Source: a virus
Virus record (IMG/VR): IMGVR_UViG_3300050821_008916
Span: 1 to 62,477 of that record
DNA: 62,477 nucleotides
Direction: 5' to 3' (one strand)
Shown here: piece by piece, positions 61,957 to 62,477 of the stretch
Numbering within the stretch: the stretch's first letter is position 1
Layout of the letters: the number at the start of each line of letters is the position of its first letter
Program-made: the position numbers and the translations under genes
Notes under the pieces: generated by a model
Told to the model about the DNA's origin: nothing
The model's database searches: none
Seen by the model: the letters and a program-made list of their open reading frames with translations, nothing else

Positions 61957-62214
61957 CTACGGCCCCACCGGCCGCATCACAAGCGATACTCCCGGAATCG
62001 AACGCTCGGCGTCGATCGTGTAATAGCTCTGCGACCCGTCCGCGTTTTTGCAGAGTATCTGCACGCCCTGCGACATGGCTCCCGCCTGAGCGGCCGCCAT
62101 GTTGCCAAGGACATCGTTGGCGATAATGGTGACGTCGCCGACCTGAACCGCCTTCGCCGTATAGCGCGAGCCGGCGTTGATGCCTGTCACACCCTGGCTG
62201 TAAGTCTGCGCCAT
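61957..62214 (-). CDS. Small virion-module protein (85 aa)
   Basis: ATG 62214 lies immediately at the stop of the split virion gene (TAAATG). The sequence is beta-rich (GVTGINAGSRYTAKAVQVGD, then GVQILCKNADGSQSYYTID). It lies between the beta-repeat virion protein and the adaptors. No family is recognised. Confidence 0.65.
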   Translation of the reverse strand: MAQTYSQGVTGINAGSRYTAKAVQVGDVTIIANDVLGNMAAAQAGAMSQGVQILCKNADGSQSYYTIDAERSIPGVSLVMRPVGP

Positions 62215-62477
62215 TTACGGTCCCGGCTGAATCACCGCGATGTCGTACCGACTGCCCATAACGGCGGTCAAGCCTGCGATCGTCGTCGGTGCCGCGCCAC
62301 CCGAACTCGGGTTCAGCGGAGCAATCGTCGGCGCCGACAGGAACAGCCCGCCATCGTAGATCGTCGCCGGCGCTGCCAAGCTAACTGAAGCCGCCGTAAC
62401 GGCAACCTGCGCCTGCCGAGGCAGCCACGCGAGATAGTTGGCATCTGGCCCGTTGGTGATGGTGCCCGTCACCGGCG
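62215..62477 (-). CDS. Virion protein with GxGY beta-repeats (3' part of the gene split by the contig ends)
   Basis: This segment carries the last 85 or so codons of the 397-aa gene that begins at 1028, including the stop at 62215. It reads TGTITNGPDANYLAWLPRQA and ends RYDIAVIQPGP. Bases above 62380 repeat the start of the window, so the in-frame ATG at 62472 is internal, not a real start. Confidence 0.75.
   Translation of the reverse strand, partial: PVTGTITNGPDANYLAWLPRQAQVAVTAASVSLAAPATIYDGGLFLSAPTIAPLNPSSGGAAPTTIAGLTAVMGSRYDIAVIQPGP
62381..62477. repeat. Direct terminal repeat, right copy
   Basis: Identical to bases 1-97; see the left copy. It marks circular closure of the genome at about 62,380 bp. 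Confidence 0.95.

Noticed and set aside
1-62477. tRNA genes or a phage RNA polymerase
   Set aside because: No cloverleaf with intact TPsiC and CCA-like ends and no single-subunit polymerase motif was noticed, but I could not run a tRNA search, so a missed tRNA remains possible.

Overview
The window is a complete or near-complete genome of a tailed bacteriophage, about 62.4 kb. The first 97 bases recur exactly as the last 97 (1-97 = 62381-62477), so the contig closes into a circle of about 62,380 bp, and one structural gene is split across the cut. The gene set (terminase, portal, scaffold, coat, two adaptor-like proteins, a tail-hub-like protein, three large ejection-type proteins, no tape-measure, sheath or tail-tube genes) points to a short-tailed (podovirus-like) virion. 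High GC, Sec signal peptides, a lipoprotein, an amidase endolysin and several small families I associate with rhizobial phages suggest a Gram-negative, probably alphaproteobacterial host. The host is an inference. I saw no phage RNA polymerase, no clear tRNA gene and no CRISPR array.

Layout. (1) Late block, all leftward: from 8682 down through 1, across the circle to 62477 and down to 40656. Order: terminase, portal, head proteins, scaffold, coat, a beta-repeat virion protein, two adaptors, hub, small virion proteins, GNAT acetyltransferase, three ejection-type proteins, three secreted or fibre-like proteins with N-terminal signal peptides, amidase, holin-like proteins, lipoprotein and coiled-coil membrane proteins. 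(2) A two-gene rightward island at 3678-4245 (HTH plus unknown) and a rightward membrane protein at 8761. (3) Leftward accessory block 20905-9094, with almost every gene overlapping the next by 4 nt: DHH phosphoesterase, many small proteins, C5-cytosine methyltransferase, RyR-domain protein, then a sugar/glycosyltransferase island (STELLO-like GT, GT-A-like GT, nucleotide-sugar epimerase, TPR-glycosyltransferase) interleaved with single-span membrane micropeptides and a serine recombinase. (4) Control region 20906-25930: an HTH gene, short early genes in both directions, repeated palindromic operators over sigma-70-like promoters, and an iteron-rich candidate origin at 22443-22718. (5) Leftward primase-helicase 28216-25961. 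(6) Rightward replication block 28466-40672: HTH genes, family A DNA polymerase, DUF1937, DUF4326, PD-(D/E)XK and VRR-NUC nucleases, Dam-like methylase, SNF2-type helicase, ssDNA-binding-like protein and small unknowns.

How it fits together. Host RNA polymerase probably reads the sigma-70-like promoters. Five copies of one palindrome (TATACAATGTATA type) sit over the -10 regions of promoters on both sides of the candidate origin, which looks like a regulon under one repressor. Two further palindromes mark other promoters. Leftward leaders before the RyR gene and before the primase each carry an intrinsic-terminator hairpin just upstream of the ribosome-binding site, suggesting attenuation or small RNAs. 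The least explained parts are the micropeptide-interleaved glycosyltransferase island, the signal peptides on fibre-like proteins, and these RNA/DNA control elements.
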